Both the position numbers and the translations under genes were made by a program. From contig NC_060061.1 in the NCBI RefSeq assembly GCF_020283565.1, forward strand, positions 744,001-808,000: a stretch of DNA of 64,000 nt. Direction: 5' to 3'. This document shows positions 46,719 through 57,829 of the stretch, in pieces. This stretch comes from Trifolium pratense (Eukaryota; Streptophyta; Magnoliopsida; Fabales; Fabaceae). The notes beneath the pieces are model-generated. The model searched no databases. It was given only the letters and a program-made list of their open reading frames with translations, and had not been told where the DNA came from. Position 1 is the first letter of the stretch. Each line of letters opens with the position of its first letter.

Positions 46719-49377
46719 ATGAAATCACCAATTAATCTAGAATTTCTCAGAACAACACACGCTCTCAAGATCGGTGCTTTCTTTTTCATTTCAATCACTT
46801 TCTTCTACTTAGGTAAACACTGGTCCGATGGCTATCAACAGCTCATTTTCTTCACACAAGATTCCGACTCAGATCCCAATTCCAATCACGAAGTTTCAAT
46901 TTCACCTAATTTCAACAAATCATTCAATGTTTCTTCATTAATTGATCACAATGATGTAGAAAAAGTTCCTGAAAAAACCCTAACACAACCATCGCCGGCG
47001 ACACAACCACCGCCGGAGACACAACCGCCACCTCCACCTCCGGCGGTGGATGATTCGGTTGAGAAATTCGGGATCGTGAATGAGAATGGAACGATGTCGG
47101 AGGAGTTTGAGGTTGGGAGTTTTGATCCGGAAATGGTGGATGATTGGGTTAATGAAACGCAGGTTGAGAAAGAAGGTTCTGAGAGTGTTACGAAATTTGT
47201 GATTAAGAAATTTGGGTTGTGTAGTAGAGATATGAGTGAGTATATACCTTGTTTGGATAATGTGGAAGCGATTAAGAAGTTGCCGTCGACTGAGAAAGGT
47301 GAAAGATTTGAACGGCATTGTCCTGAAGAAGGTAAAAGGTTGAACTTGAATTGTTTGGTTCCTGCACCTAAAGGGTACCGTGCCCCAATTCCATGGCCTA
47401 AAAGCCGAGATGAGGTTAAAATTTTGTTTTTATTGTTTTTTATTTCAATTAAGCTAAATAGGTTGTTCATGTTTCAATTTGGAGGATTTTGATTTTGGGC
47501 CAGTTGAGATTAACTTATTTCTGAGCTTATGAAAAATAGCTTATGCAAATAAATAAGTTTTTGTGTTAATTCATAAGTTCTCACTAACAAAAATTGTATC
47601 TTCATATAAGCTGTTTTTTCATAAACTGCCTTGACGAACTTATGAATAAGACATAAAAGCTAATTTATTTGCATAAGTTGTTTTTACATAGGCTAAAAAA
47701 TAAGTCTATCCAAACGGGTTCTTTGTATGCGCTCATAACATTGAATTAGCTTCTTTTTTTTTTTTGGTGTAGGTTTGGTTCAGTAATGTTCCTCATACTC
47801 GTCTTGTTGAAGATAAAGGTGGCCAAAACTGGATTTCAAGAGACAAAAATAAGTTTAAATTTCCGGGAGGTGGTACACAATTTATACACGGGGCAAATGA
47901 ATACTTGGACCATATTGCTAAGGTTACTTACTATATTGAGTTTAATCATTACATTTCATGGTTGCAAGACGGTGAAATATGATTGGACGTTTGTGTAAAA
48001 TATGTTTAGACTCTTGGTGTATATAAATTAGATCTCGTTATATTATGTATTTTGATTTCACCTTTGTTTTGGGACAGTATAGGTGTATCTTGTAGTGTTG
48101 ATGTTGAATGTTTGTTTTGCAGATGATTCCTGAAATTACATTTGGTCGGCATATACGAGTTGCTCTTGATGTTGGCTGTGGGGTGGCTAGTTTTGGTGCG
48201 TATTTACTGCAACGGAATGTTGTGACCTTGTCTGTAGCTCCCAAGGATGTTCATGAGAATCAGATTCAGTTTGCTCTTGAGCGTGGGGTGCCGGCCATGG
48301 TGGCAGCATTTGCAACTAGACGGTTATTATATCCAAGTCAAGCTTTCGACTTGATACACTGTTCACGCTGTAGAATTAATTGGACTCGAGATGGTATGTG
48401 TTGTCCTATCTTGTATAATGTGCAATAATTCTTTGTAATAATGATATGAAGAGATTCGTAGTCAACCAGTAGAGGACTAGAGATTCAATGTTGGAACTGT
48501 TACTATTGATAATGATATCTCAATGTTGTTATTTGCATTATGATGCTTAAAACTTGTTTGCTTGTGATGAAGATGGGATATTGCTGCTTGAAGTTAATAG
48601 GATGCTAAGAGCAGGAGGGTATTTTGTATGGGCTGCCCAGCCGGTTTATAAGCACGAAGAAGTTTTAGAAGAACAATGGGAAGGTATAGTTCAAACGAGT
48701 TTGTTTCCGTTTAGATTGAATTTATTGAAGCTTTTTAGATATGATAATATTGAATTTCAGTATTCTGCAATACTGTATCTTTGACCTATACCTCTTTCAA
48801 CAATTTGTTTGTTATTTGAACCAAAAAATTTGATCTTTTGTGTTGTCCTTTGCTCTTTATTTCTAAACTTTTTTTTTGTTCCGCGTCTTATATGCTATGA
48901 CCCGAGGAGAAGCATTCTAAACTGTTATAGTGTGAAATACTTTTTCATTCTTAGACAGCCCCTTCTGCTACTTGCTTTAACTGACTTGAACAATCGATAA
49001 GTTATTGGGGGTTTTTCTACCTCATTAATAATAACAAAAGCCGTCTGTCTGTACCACGATGAGTGTAATGTAACTTTGGGTTTTGTTGTCTCCAGAAATG
49101 CTTAATCTTACAACTCGACTCTGCTGGAAGTTTTTGAAAAAAGATGGGTACATTGCAGTATGGCAGAAACCTTTTGACAATAGCTGCTATTTAAACCGCG
49201 AGGCAGGAACTAAACCTCCTCTATGCGACCCAAGTGATGACCCTGACAATGTTTGGTATTGTTTTCAAGCTTTTTAGATCTTGTGATGATTATAATTATA
49301 TACATTTTTTTTTATAGGAGATCCATAGTTAAAGTCCATCAATTTTCATCCATCTATGAGTATCACAAAAATTATAT

Positions 49378-49419
<42 letters not shown>

Positions 49420-52400
49420 ATAAGCCACAAAAATTATATGTAAAACTAGGTGCATTTTTGTTATGTTATGTTTACTTGAAACTGAAGTTATGTGATTTTC
49501 ATATATTGAAAGGGAAATATATAATGTATATATATACATATAATTGAGTCACTAAATAATTAATCAAGATATAAAAACATAATATCCTAAAAGATACTAA
49601 TCATAAATATAAAATATCTCAACACTCCCCCTCAAGGTGGTGCGTATATATCATATGCATCCATCTTGTCACATATGTAGGTTATACGAGGACTCCATAG
49701 AGATTTTGTAAAGATAACAAGTAAGTTGATCTTTGGAGTTGACAAAAGATGTTTTGATGATACCTCTGTGAGTATCTTCTCTCTAAGAAAGTGACAGTCA
49801 AAGTTATATGCTTTGTCCTCTCGTGAAAAACTGGATTGGAGGAGAGGTGCAAAGCTAACTGGTTATCACAAACAAGTTCCATCAGGCCAATTTCACAAAA
49901 ATGAAGTTCCTGCAACAAGTGGTTTAACCACAAAAGCTCACATGTGCCATGAGCTATAGCTCGATACTCAGCCTCTTTACTCGATCTAGCAACAACAGTT
50001 TGCCTTTTGCTTTTCCATGAAATCACATTTCCAGTTTCCACCAATGAAAACAAATAACCTGATGTAGACCATCTATCACTTGCATCTCCTGCCCATCACA
50101 TCTGAATATCCGATAATATTGGTGTTGCCTCTATCAGTAAAAAACAAGCCCTTTTTCGGGCGATCCTTTGTTGTACATAAGAATCCGAATAACTGCATTC
50201 CAATGACTGTCACAAGGAGAGTTGAAGAACCAACTTACCCACTGACTGGAAAAGACATGTCGGGTCTAGTCATGGTGAGATAATTCAATTTTCCCACAAG
50301 TTTCCAGTATCTACTTGGAACAGAATAGGGCTCCCCCTGATTAGGAAGAAGCTTTACATTAGGGTCCATAGGAGTATCAACAGGTTTGCAATCTGTAAGA
50401 CCTGTCTCCTCCAAGATATCAAGTGCATACTTCCTTTGAGAGATAGCAATACCAGACTTCGATTGAGCTACCTCAATCTCAAGAAAGTAATGAAGAGGAC
50501 CCCCCAAGTCCTTAGTCTGAAAGTTCTGAAATAGGTGTTGTTTTAAAGCCTTGATACTCATTGTCATCACCTGTAATCACAATGTCATCAACATAAACCA
50601 CAAGGTAGATAGATTTATTTGATGATGAGCATTTAGTAAAAACGGGGTGATCAGCCTCACAAAGGATCATCCCAAATTGTTGCAAGACTTTGCTAAATCT
50701 TCCAAACCATGCCTGAGGTGATTGTTTCAAGCCATACAAAGACTTATGCAATTTGCATACGAGATTACACTCCCCCCGAGGAACAAATCCAAGAGGTTGC
50801 TCCATGTAAATCTCATCTTCCAAGTCACCATGCAAGAATGCATTCTTGATATCCAACTGAAATAAAGGTCAACGTTTCATTGCAGCCATGGCCAAAAAAA
50901 AAAAGACGAACAGATGCCATTTTCGTAACTGGAGAAAAAGTATCACTGCAATCTTGACCATGAACTTGAGTGTATCCCTTCGCCACTAGGCGAGCTTTAA
51001 ATCGATCTATTTGACCATGAGGCCCGCCTTAACATTAAATAACCAACAACATAATATCCCGAAGTTATGTGATATATTGAAAGGGGAATATACAATGTAT
51101 ATACATATACATGAGTCACCAAATAAGTAATAAGAAGCAAGATTGTAAGGGTTGAATGTAATGCTTGCCATTTCAGAAAGTGAATAGAAAGCCTTTGTGT
51201 TATAAATTTCTACTTTTCAATTTATTTTATACTTTCTTCTAATAGGTTAGCCTTTTAGGTGGTGAATTACTGAAGCATGTTCAACCCTTGTGGTTGAAAA
51301 AGAAAAAAATAAATGTGATAAGAAAAAGGGAAAAAAGGAAATTAAATGATGGTATATAAGAATGCAGAAATGGTTATTTCGCTGTGAATGTGGTTTTTCA
51401 TTTTCTAAAGATTGTATTATCTCATAAAATAATGTGGAACTCTGCAATAGATCATGGAAGCAAAAGAGTTGGCTGTGCCCCCTGTTTGTACATGTATTTT
51501 CGATTTTTATTTGCAATATTGTAGATGTAGAATACTTTTTCTGCTTATACTCTTGGCATCTAGGCTGCTCATGAGGAAGAAATCTAAAGATGACGTATCA
51601 ATAATTTTTGCTGAAGCTGCATGATAGCTTTTCATCCATCTTAAGTGTTATTATTAAATTTAATGGCTCATTTATGTTGATTTATTATTTGGTTTACTAA
51701 TCTAGGTATGTTGATCTAAAAGCATGCATCTCTGAATTGCCTAAGAATGAATATGAAGCCAAAGTTACCGATTGGCCTGCACGTTTGCAAACCCCACCCA
51801 ATAGGCTTCAAAGCATAAAACTTGATGCTTTTACATCCAGAAAAGAGCTATTTAAGGCAGAATCGAAGTACTGGAATGAGATAATAGCAGGCTATGTTCG
51901 TTCTATGCGCTGGAAGAAGATGGCATTAAGAAATGTTATGGACATGCGGGCAGGTTTTGGAGGGTACTGCTTATGTCTTATTTGCTTTCTTGTTGTGAAT
52001 ATACATTAGGGATTTTCTGATATCTATATTCAATATATTGGTTTGCTTTACAGATTTGCAGCAGCATTGATTGCGCAGAAACTTGACTGCTGGGTTATGA
52101 ATGTCGTTCCTGTTAGTGGTTCAAACACCTTGCCTGTCATATACGACCGCGGATTAATTGGAGTCATGCATGACTGGTACACTACTAACTTTATTCAAGA
52201 TATATAAAACACAAGTGTTCTCATGTGGTAATGTATCCTCCACATTACTTTTGTGTTGGCATGTAATAATATTTCATAATTTATGCTATAGGTGTGAACC
52301 ATTTGACACCTATCCAAGAACTTATGATTTCCTGCATGCAGCAAATCTGCTTTCAGTCGAGAAGAAAAGGTACCATTTTCTCTACTTCTTAGCTATTTTA

Positions 52401-53364
52401 TCTCTTTGGCTAATTTTTATTGTATTTGTTTTGTGCCGCTGGCAAGATAAATGAGTATTTTATGGTGATTTCAATATCCATTGTGTTATCATTCTTGCCT
52501 TAAATGAGCATATATTAGCATTAATAAATTTTAAGACTGTTATGGGAATCTCCCAATCTACATATCTGTGCATCTTGAAACAACTTAGGGTGTGTTTGGT
52601 AACACAAATAAGCTAGCTTATAGCTTATTATATGAGCTTATAAGCTTGTTTCAAAAAATTAGAGGTGTTTGGTAACAAGCTTTTTTTACTAGCTTATAGC
52701 TTTTTTTCAGATGCTATTTCAAGTAGCGTTTGAGCTTATAGCTTATAGCTTTTTACACTTTATTCCATTTTTACCCTTTAATTTAATAACTACCCACTCT
52801 AAAAAAGAAACTACCCACTAACAATTATGTCATTTTATATTTATTAACCACTTTAAAAGCTAATTTTACCAAACACTTTAATTTCAATTAGCTAGCTTTT
52901 CAGCTATCAGCTATAAGCTAGCTTTTCAGCTATCAGCTAGCTTATCAGCTATCAGCTAGCTTATAGCTTATTTTTACCAAACAGACCCTTACATATTTCG
53001 TTGTTCATTTAGAGCAAGTACTCTTATTTGATCATTCACTTAGAGCATGTATTCTGACTTCACTAGTACTTCAGTGCTAATTGAAATAAGATACGTATCA
53101 ATGTGATCATGTGTAATTTTACGATATGCTACATTTCTCTCTACCAGATGCAATGTGTCATCAATTATGGTTGAGATGGATCGGATACTAAGACCTGGTG
53201 GACGTGTATACATCCGCGATTCTCTTGCCATAATGGATGAACTTCAAGAGATTGCCAAAGCAATAGGCTGGCACACGACACTACGAGACACAGCCGAGGG
53301 ACCTCATGCAAGTTATAGGATCTTGGTTTGTGATAAACATCTGCTACGCGCTTCGAAGCAATGA
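46719..53364 (+). CDS. PMT11: Golgi pectin-type methyltransferase (PMT11/QUA2 family), 9 exons, 687 aa
   Basis: Type II Golgi membrane protein of the plant DUF248 S-adenosylmethionine methyltransferases, thought to methylesterify homogalacturonan. Exons: 46719-47414, 47773-47922, 48123-48393, 48573-48683, 49096-49255, 51706-51963, 52054-52176, 52292-52369, 53148-53364; 2064 nt with matching phases. A short cytosolic tail and one membrane anchor ([16 protein letters not shown], about 17-32) precede an acidic, Pro-rich stalk (about 80-115). The catalytic part starts with [19 protein letters not shown]. The SAM motif [14 protein letters not shown] is at about 296-309; [18 protein letters not shown] and [17 protein letters not shown] follow. 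The second half has [52 protein letters not shown] and [15 protein letters not shown]. Intron 5 holds a copia fragment, intron 8 a MITE. Confidence 0.95.
49379..49418. repeat. Poly(T) run of about 40 nt in PMT intron 5
   Basis: An uninterrupted T homopolymer followed by GATAAGCC. It could be the tail of a retroposed fragment on the minus strand, or slippage. The length is likely unstable. Confidence 0.8.
49487..51140 (-). mobile_element. Truncated Ty1/copia element in PMT intron 5
   Basis: Minus-strand pol remnant. 50856-50512 is reverse transcriptase ([42 protein letters not shown]). 50570-50235 continues RT after a frameshift ([20 protein letters not shown]). 50053-49682 is RNase H ([20 protein letters not shown]). 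The purine tract TTGAGGGGGAGTG lies at about 49627-49640. An LTR-like stretch beginning TGTTGAGATATTTTATA runs leftward from about 49624. Imperfect 75-80-bp direct repeats (49487-49566 and 51061-51134: GTTATGTGAT, ATATTGAAAGG, GAGTCACNAAATAA) flank the insert and look like shortened LTRs. Gag, protease and integrase are missing. Confidence 0.8.
52588..52988. mobile_element. Tourist (PIF/Harbinger) MITE, 401 bp, in PMT intron 8
   Basis: Inverted ends GGGTGTGTTTGGTAA and TTACCAAACAGACCC are flanked by TTA on both sides (52585-52587 and 52989-52991), the PIF/Harbinger target duplication. Internally, AGCTAGCTTATAGCTTAT and its variants recur many times in both orientations. Confidence 0.85.
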
Positions 53365-54211
53365 GGTGGTAGCATGTAACATGTTTTTTATACAGTCATC
53401 CCCGGCGATAACAAGGCAAATTAGTCATTTGAGAAGTACGCGAAGATGCAAGTGTAGAAGTATCACTTCCTCACAAGAGGTGGTGCACAATTGTTTATTT
53501 ATTTATACTACTGGTTAGGCATAAGGATCCCAAACAGCTGGATAGGTCGACTGCGACATTTAACATATTTGTATAATTTAATTTATCTGTATAATATTAC
53601 AAATACAAAACTCTACGTAGGGCGCATCTGTTATATTATTCAATGATGTTTACTACAAAGTCCAATACCTGCTATTTATGTTTTGTAATCTAAAATACAA
53701 TGTGCACTAAGTGAAGCTGTTGGGATTTCATCATGTTTCGACAGAAGGAAATTCCCTCGAATGTGATTCGAGCATTACTCACAAATTCTGTTGATAATTT
53801 TTATTTTAGCTGTTATTTATGAAGTTGTAATTTTAGAAATTCATTTTCTAGTTGCCTAGTTGTTCATATCGAAAGAATAGTGAGTGTTGCTGTGTTCAAA
53901 TTAGTTATGTTTACCTTAACTTCTGCTGATTGAAGATTGTCTTCCTTGTCTTGTTTTGGTTGCTTAATGAAAGTCAATTTTCTGTAAAGAAGAAGTGTTT
54001 GGCTTGTGTATTCAGAATCAAAGACGTTCTTTTCTTCTTAAAAATAAGGGTTTGTCTAACATGTGCAATATTGCACATGTTAAAGCAACCAAAAGTAGAA
54101 ACCTTTTATTGAAAAACAATTATTATTTATTAAACTTTTCTGATGGATTCTAGCAAGATAGATTTATCTCATCTAGTAAAAGTTGTCTGTTTGGGAGGAG
54201 CCACCACCTAA
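53365..54211. other. 3' flank of the PMT gene
   Basis: Probable 3' untranslated region to about 53900 and then intergenic DNA. A small inverted repeat ACATGTGCAATATTGCACATGT lies at 54059-54080 (22-bp perfect palindrome). No further gene is visible. Confidence 0.45.
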
Positions 54212-54486
54212 GGGTATGTTTGGTTCGAAATAGGGGGAGGGGAGGGGGTAATTTTGACCAAATTTTTTTCTTTTTATTAAATCATTTTTTTTAAAAAAAG
54301 TTTTTTATTCTTGAAAAAAAATTAAAAACAATTTTTTTTAAAATATTCCCTCACAATTTAAAATATTCCCTTTACCAATTTAAAACGTATTTTTAAACAA
54401 TCAAATCTCTCTAATAATTGAGACTTCTTTTTTGGTCAAGATTACTCTCTCACCTCCCCTCCCATCCTTCTACTTCGAACCAAACG
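54212..54486. mobile_element. Tourist-like MITE with G-rich ends, about 275 bp
   Basis: GGGTATGTTTGGTTCGAA then GGGGGAGGGGAGGGGG at the left is mirrored by CACCTCCCCTCCCATCC, then TTCGAACCAAACG at the right. GGTAATTTTGACCAAA and TTTGGTCAAGATTACTC also pair. The left flank ends in TAA; the right target copy has decayed. Confidence 0.7.
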
Positions 54487-54723
54487 TTTTTTGTTTTTAT
54501 TTTTAAAAGTCAATTTCAAAATTTGTTGGGGGTAAAATTGAGGAGTTTTACTTTTTACGTCTCCTACCAATATTACGCGTGGTGTTAAATTACCAAAATA
54601 CTTATCTCGCTACTTACGTTGTGAACTGATTTTGCACCTTAAGTAGCGAGAGTTGTAAAAATGAGATTGTTTTGTCACCCCTGCCCTTCCCCCACCCTTC
54701 ATGAAAATATTTTGAAAAACAAA

Positions 54724-55855
54724 GTTCGCAAGTTAAGCAGCGAACTCTCCTCATGTGTTCGCATGTTAAGAAGCCAACTCTTCGTACAACCACCACACAC
54801 TATTTTTTCTCCACTCCAAACCCTTCAAAATCACTCCATTTTTGACGAAATATTGTTTCCAACACACAATCCAAGCATCAAGGGACTCTTCAGACATTGC
54901 ATTGAGCTCAATGCAAAGGTAATGTCACTCTAAAACCTTCCTCATTCGATTTCTGAAGTTTTTAATTTCATTGACGTCAAACAACTTTCACTGGTACAAT
55001 TCGCTAGTTATCAAACAAACTGTTATGGGAAAGTTCAGTGGTTAAGTAGCGAACCATTCTGATACTGAGACTGTTATGTCTCTTTTTTTTTCTTTCTTTT
55101 TCCAGTTATTATGGTTGATGCAAAACCAAGAAAAGAACCTAAACTTAAGGTTGATATCAAGGCAAACAAACAATCTAAGGTTGATGCGAAGTCGATCAAA
55201 GAACAACCTAATGTTAAGGCTCCTAAACTTGATTTTCGCGTGCAGTTCATGACTGCGAGGAAGTTTGATACACATGCTGAGATGATTTCATGGAGTGCAA
55301 AATGATGGAGGTTGGGCTGCCACTTTTGGGGGACACAATTCAATAATTCCTCCCTGAGAAAACTAGAGTACCAGATGATGTACCTTTCTCGGTTAGTCAT
55401 AACGATCTCAAATCCCAATAGATCTCAAAAAGTCCCTCGTAGATTAGCATAATGATCTCGATCATCATTGTCAAAGAAGATGGATAATAAGATCGTTATG
55501 ATTAACTGACGATGGATTATACCGCCGTTTACTACTGAATTAACAAAAATAAAAAAGCTCAACGAAATAACTAAGAGAAATGGGAGAATAGAAATGTGAA
55601 TGAGAGAAAAGAAAAGTTTCAATCTATAGAATTTTCGGTTGCGAGTGATTGGTTAAAGCCTTGTAACAGCCTCTCTGGAGGTAATAAAAATTGTACACCG
55701 TCCAAGATCATTGACTGTTACGAAAAACCAGAAATTCTGACCACCGACCGACCAGGTTCACATTTTAAAATGCGAACGCAGTTCACAAGTTATCTCGTGA
55801 ACACAGTTTTTACAAAAAAAAGTGTTTTTACACACTCGCAGGTTAAGTAGTGAGG
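54724..55855. repeat. Cluster of six 22-bp palindromic motifs, GTTCRC-N10-GYGAAC type
   Basis: Copies at 54724-54745 (GTTCGC ... GCGAAC), 54757-54778 (GTTCGC ... GCCAAC), 55033-55054 (GTTCAG ... GCGAAC), 55756-55777 (GTTCAC ... GCGAAC), 55781-55802 (GTTCAC ... GTGAAC) and a weaker one at 55834-55855 (CTCGC ... GTGAG). The 10-nt middle is mostly ANGTTAAGNA. No known family comes to mind. Confidence 0.65.
55111..55305 (+). pseudogene. Possible FAR1/MULE-type gene start, truncated
   Basis: ATG opens a Lys-rich 40-residue leader (MVDAKPRKEPKLKVDIKANK ...) followed by DFRVQFMTARKFDTHAEMIS, then W and a stop. The phrase 'FDTHAEMI.W' resembles the region in front of the FAR1 zinc cluster of Mutator-derived genes. 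Just upstream is a pyrimidine-rich TTTTTCCAG (55097-55105) that could be a splice acceptor. Nothing of the catalytic domain follows. Low certainty. Confidence 0.4.
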
Positions 55856-55859
55856 GAGT

Positions 55860-57640
55860 AAAATTAGAAGCGCATGAGACGTGCGAGAAGGAAAGATGAT
55901 GCAAAAAGAAATACTCAAAATTGAGTTAAGATAGTTTTTATCTTATTTTGATTATTTTTTTCTTAAAACCAAAAACCACAAAAATATTCTACATAACTTT
56001 AACCTGCAGATGCCACTACAACATAGCTATAGAAGCATTAACATAACTATGTAGCCTTTAAAAACTTGGCCACAATTTTATAGGAAGATGAAAATTTCCG
56101 ATATGTGTGTCAACTTTTTTCTCTAGTGCCACAAAGAATGGCACACAAAAGCCAACATGAAGGTCCATTTTCATGAGATGATTCAAACATCTTTCGATTT
56201 AACCAGAGGTTATAGATTTTAATATAACTTTACAAATGCAACAACGTTAAAAGTTAAAATTGTTGAATGAGTTGCCATCTTGATCCTATCCAGCTTGAGA
56301 GATCAGTGGAAGGTTGATCAAAATTACTTACATGAATCTATACTCACATTTTATTTTATTTTTTAAAAAAAGCTTACATCAATCCTAGTTACATCATATA
56401 AGGATGAGTCATGGTGTACCATATGATGTATGGATTTTAATTACATCATATGATTTTTTTTTTTTTAACAATATACATCATATGATGTTAACGTGTTAAC
56501 AACCACACATGAGTCAATACGAGTCAATATGTTAACAACAAATACTAATCGGAGTGTGGCAATTGGAAAGTGCATATTGGTGTAACATATTGAGATGGTT
56601 TGTCTTTGAGAGTGTGCATGTATAATGTATTTCACCTTATCGAAAAGTTAATGCCTATGTTAGATGTTTCGGCAAATTAAGGGTGTGAAGTTGGTACTTC
56701 ATTGAGTATTGTTAGGCTCAAAATATACGGTTATTGTAAAAAAAAAAATACACTTATTATTAGTTTTTTTTGGTTTAGACACTTATTATTAGTTGATAAC
56801 CACTAAATTGATTAATTTGCAATTTCTTTGTTTTTGAATTTAGTATTTTTTTTTTTAATTTACAATTGATCTGACAATCGAAGCTCAAAACCTTTAGCAT
56901 ACTACTTAGACTCCTCACCACTAAACCAAATTTAATGACTTTAAATTTAGTCCTTCTTTAACTCAAATATAAAATAATAAAAAAGAAGGAAAAAAAAAGG
57001 AGAATATTTATATGCCCTAAATTAAATACAGAAATGTTATTATAACACAATTTTTTTACACAATACCAACACACATACCATAACAATGTTACTAAATACA
57101 TCTTCTTTCCTTATTTATTTTTTTCAAAAGGGGTAAATTCGTGATTATATATTGCGTCACCATTCACTCATATGTATCTCACTCACCTCACCCTCGCTTC
57201 CCGATCTACTACCACACCTCACCGCCGTTGTTTTCCATCCACCACAAAACAATCATTTTCTTCACTCTTCGCCATAATCTCTCGTCGTCGTCTCTCACAC
57301 TTGTTGCAGCATCGTTAGTCTCAATCTTGCAACTCTCTTAATTCTTGAAACACATTGTTAAGGTATGAACTCTCTATATATGATTTAGCGTTAATTTTGG
57401 TTAAATGAGTGTGAAATTGGACCTTAGTGTAGAATGAACATTTTGATGGTATACTTTATTTTATTGTGAGGGTTTATTGTGAGATGAAGGATTGCACAAA
57501 TATTAATTGTAATAGTTGCAATAACATGTTTGGGTTACATTGGAATAATGTATTGTTAATGTGTGGTCTATGTTCAAAGTAGGCGGCAAAAATTGTATGA
57601 AATTTCCAATTTTTTATTTTTTTTTCGTAAATGAGATATC
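55860..57640. other. Intergenic, no supported gene
   Basis: AT-rich with a direct repeat 'acatcatatgat(g/t)t' near 56440-56490. At 57180-57360 a C-rich stretch (CACCTCACCGCCGTTG, CTCTCGTCGTCGTCTCTC) ends in a GTATGA splice-donor-like site. This resembles a plant 5' leader exon, but no coding partner was found downstream. Confidence 0.4.
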
Positions 57641-57649
57641 CTCTGCGAA

Positions 57650-57815
57650 TAACTGCAGAAACGGATTCCTCGAGTCTTGTGAGACCTAAATGAGTGGCAA
57701 ATTCTCCATAGAAGTTTTAAAACTGTTGCATGCCCAAATCAGAGATCAAGCCAAGAACCTTAGTTAAACTAGAAGGGACTCGTGTCATCTCATCTAAATA
57801 TTCTTGGGTGAAATT
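57650..57815 (-). pseudogene. Unidentified gene relic
   Basis: Minus strand reads QEYLDEMTRVPSSLTKVLGL, ISDLGMQQF, stop, NFYGEFATHLGLTRLEESVS and AVIRRGYL in a single frame with one stop. The composition is that of a normal globular protein, unlike its AT-rich surroundings. I do not recognise the family. Confidence 0.35.
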
Positions 57816-57829
57816 TCCAACTTTTAATC

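Noticed and set aside
46946..47470. 174-codon minus-strand frame
   Set aside because: Antisense shadow of PMT exon 1.
54230..54247. G-quadruplex GGGGGAGGGGAGGGGG
   Set aside because: Only three long G-runs with one-base spacers, part of a MITE end whose C-rich partner is in the other arm; not reported as a functional structure.
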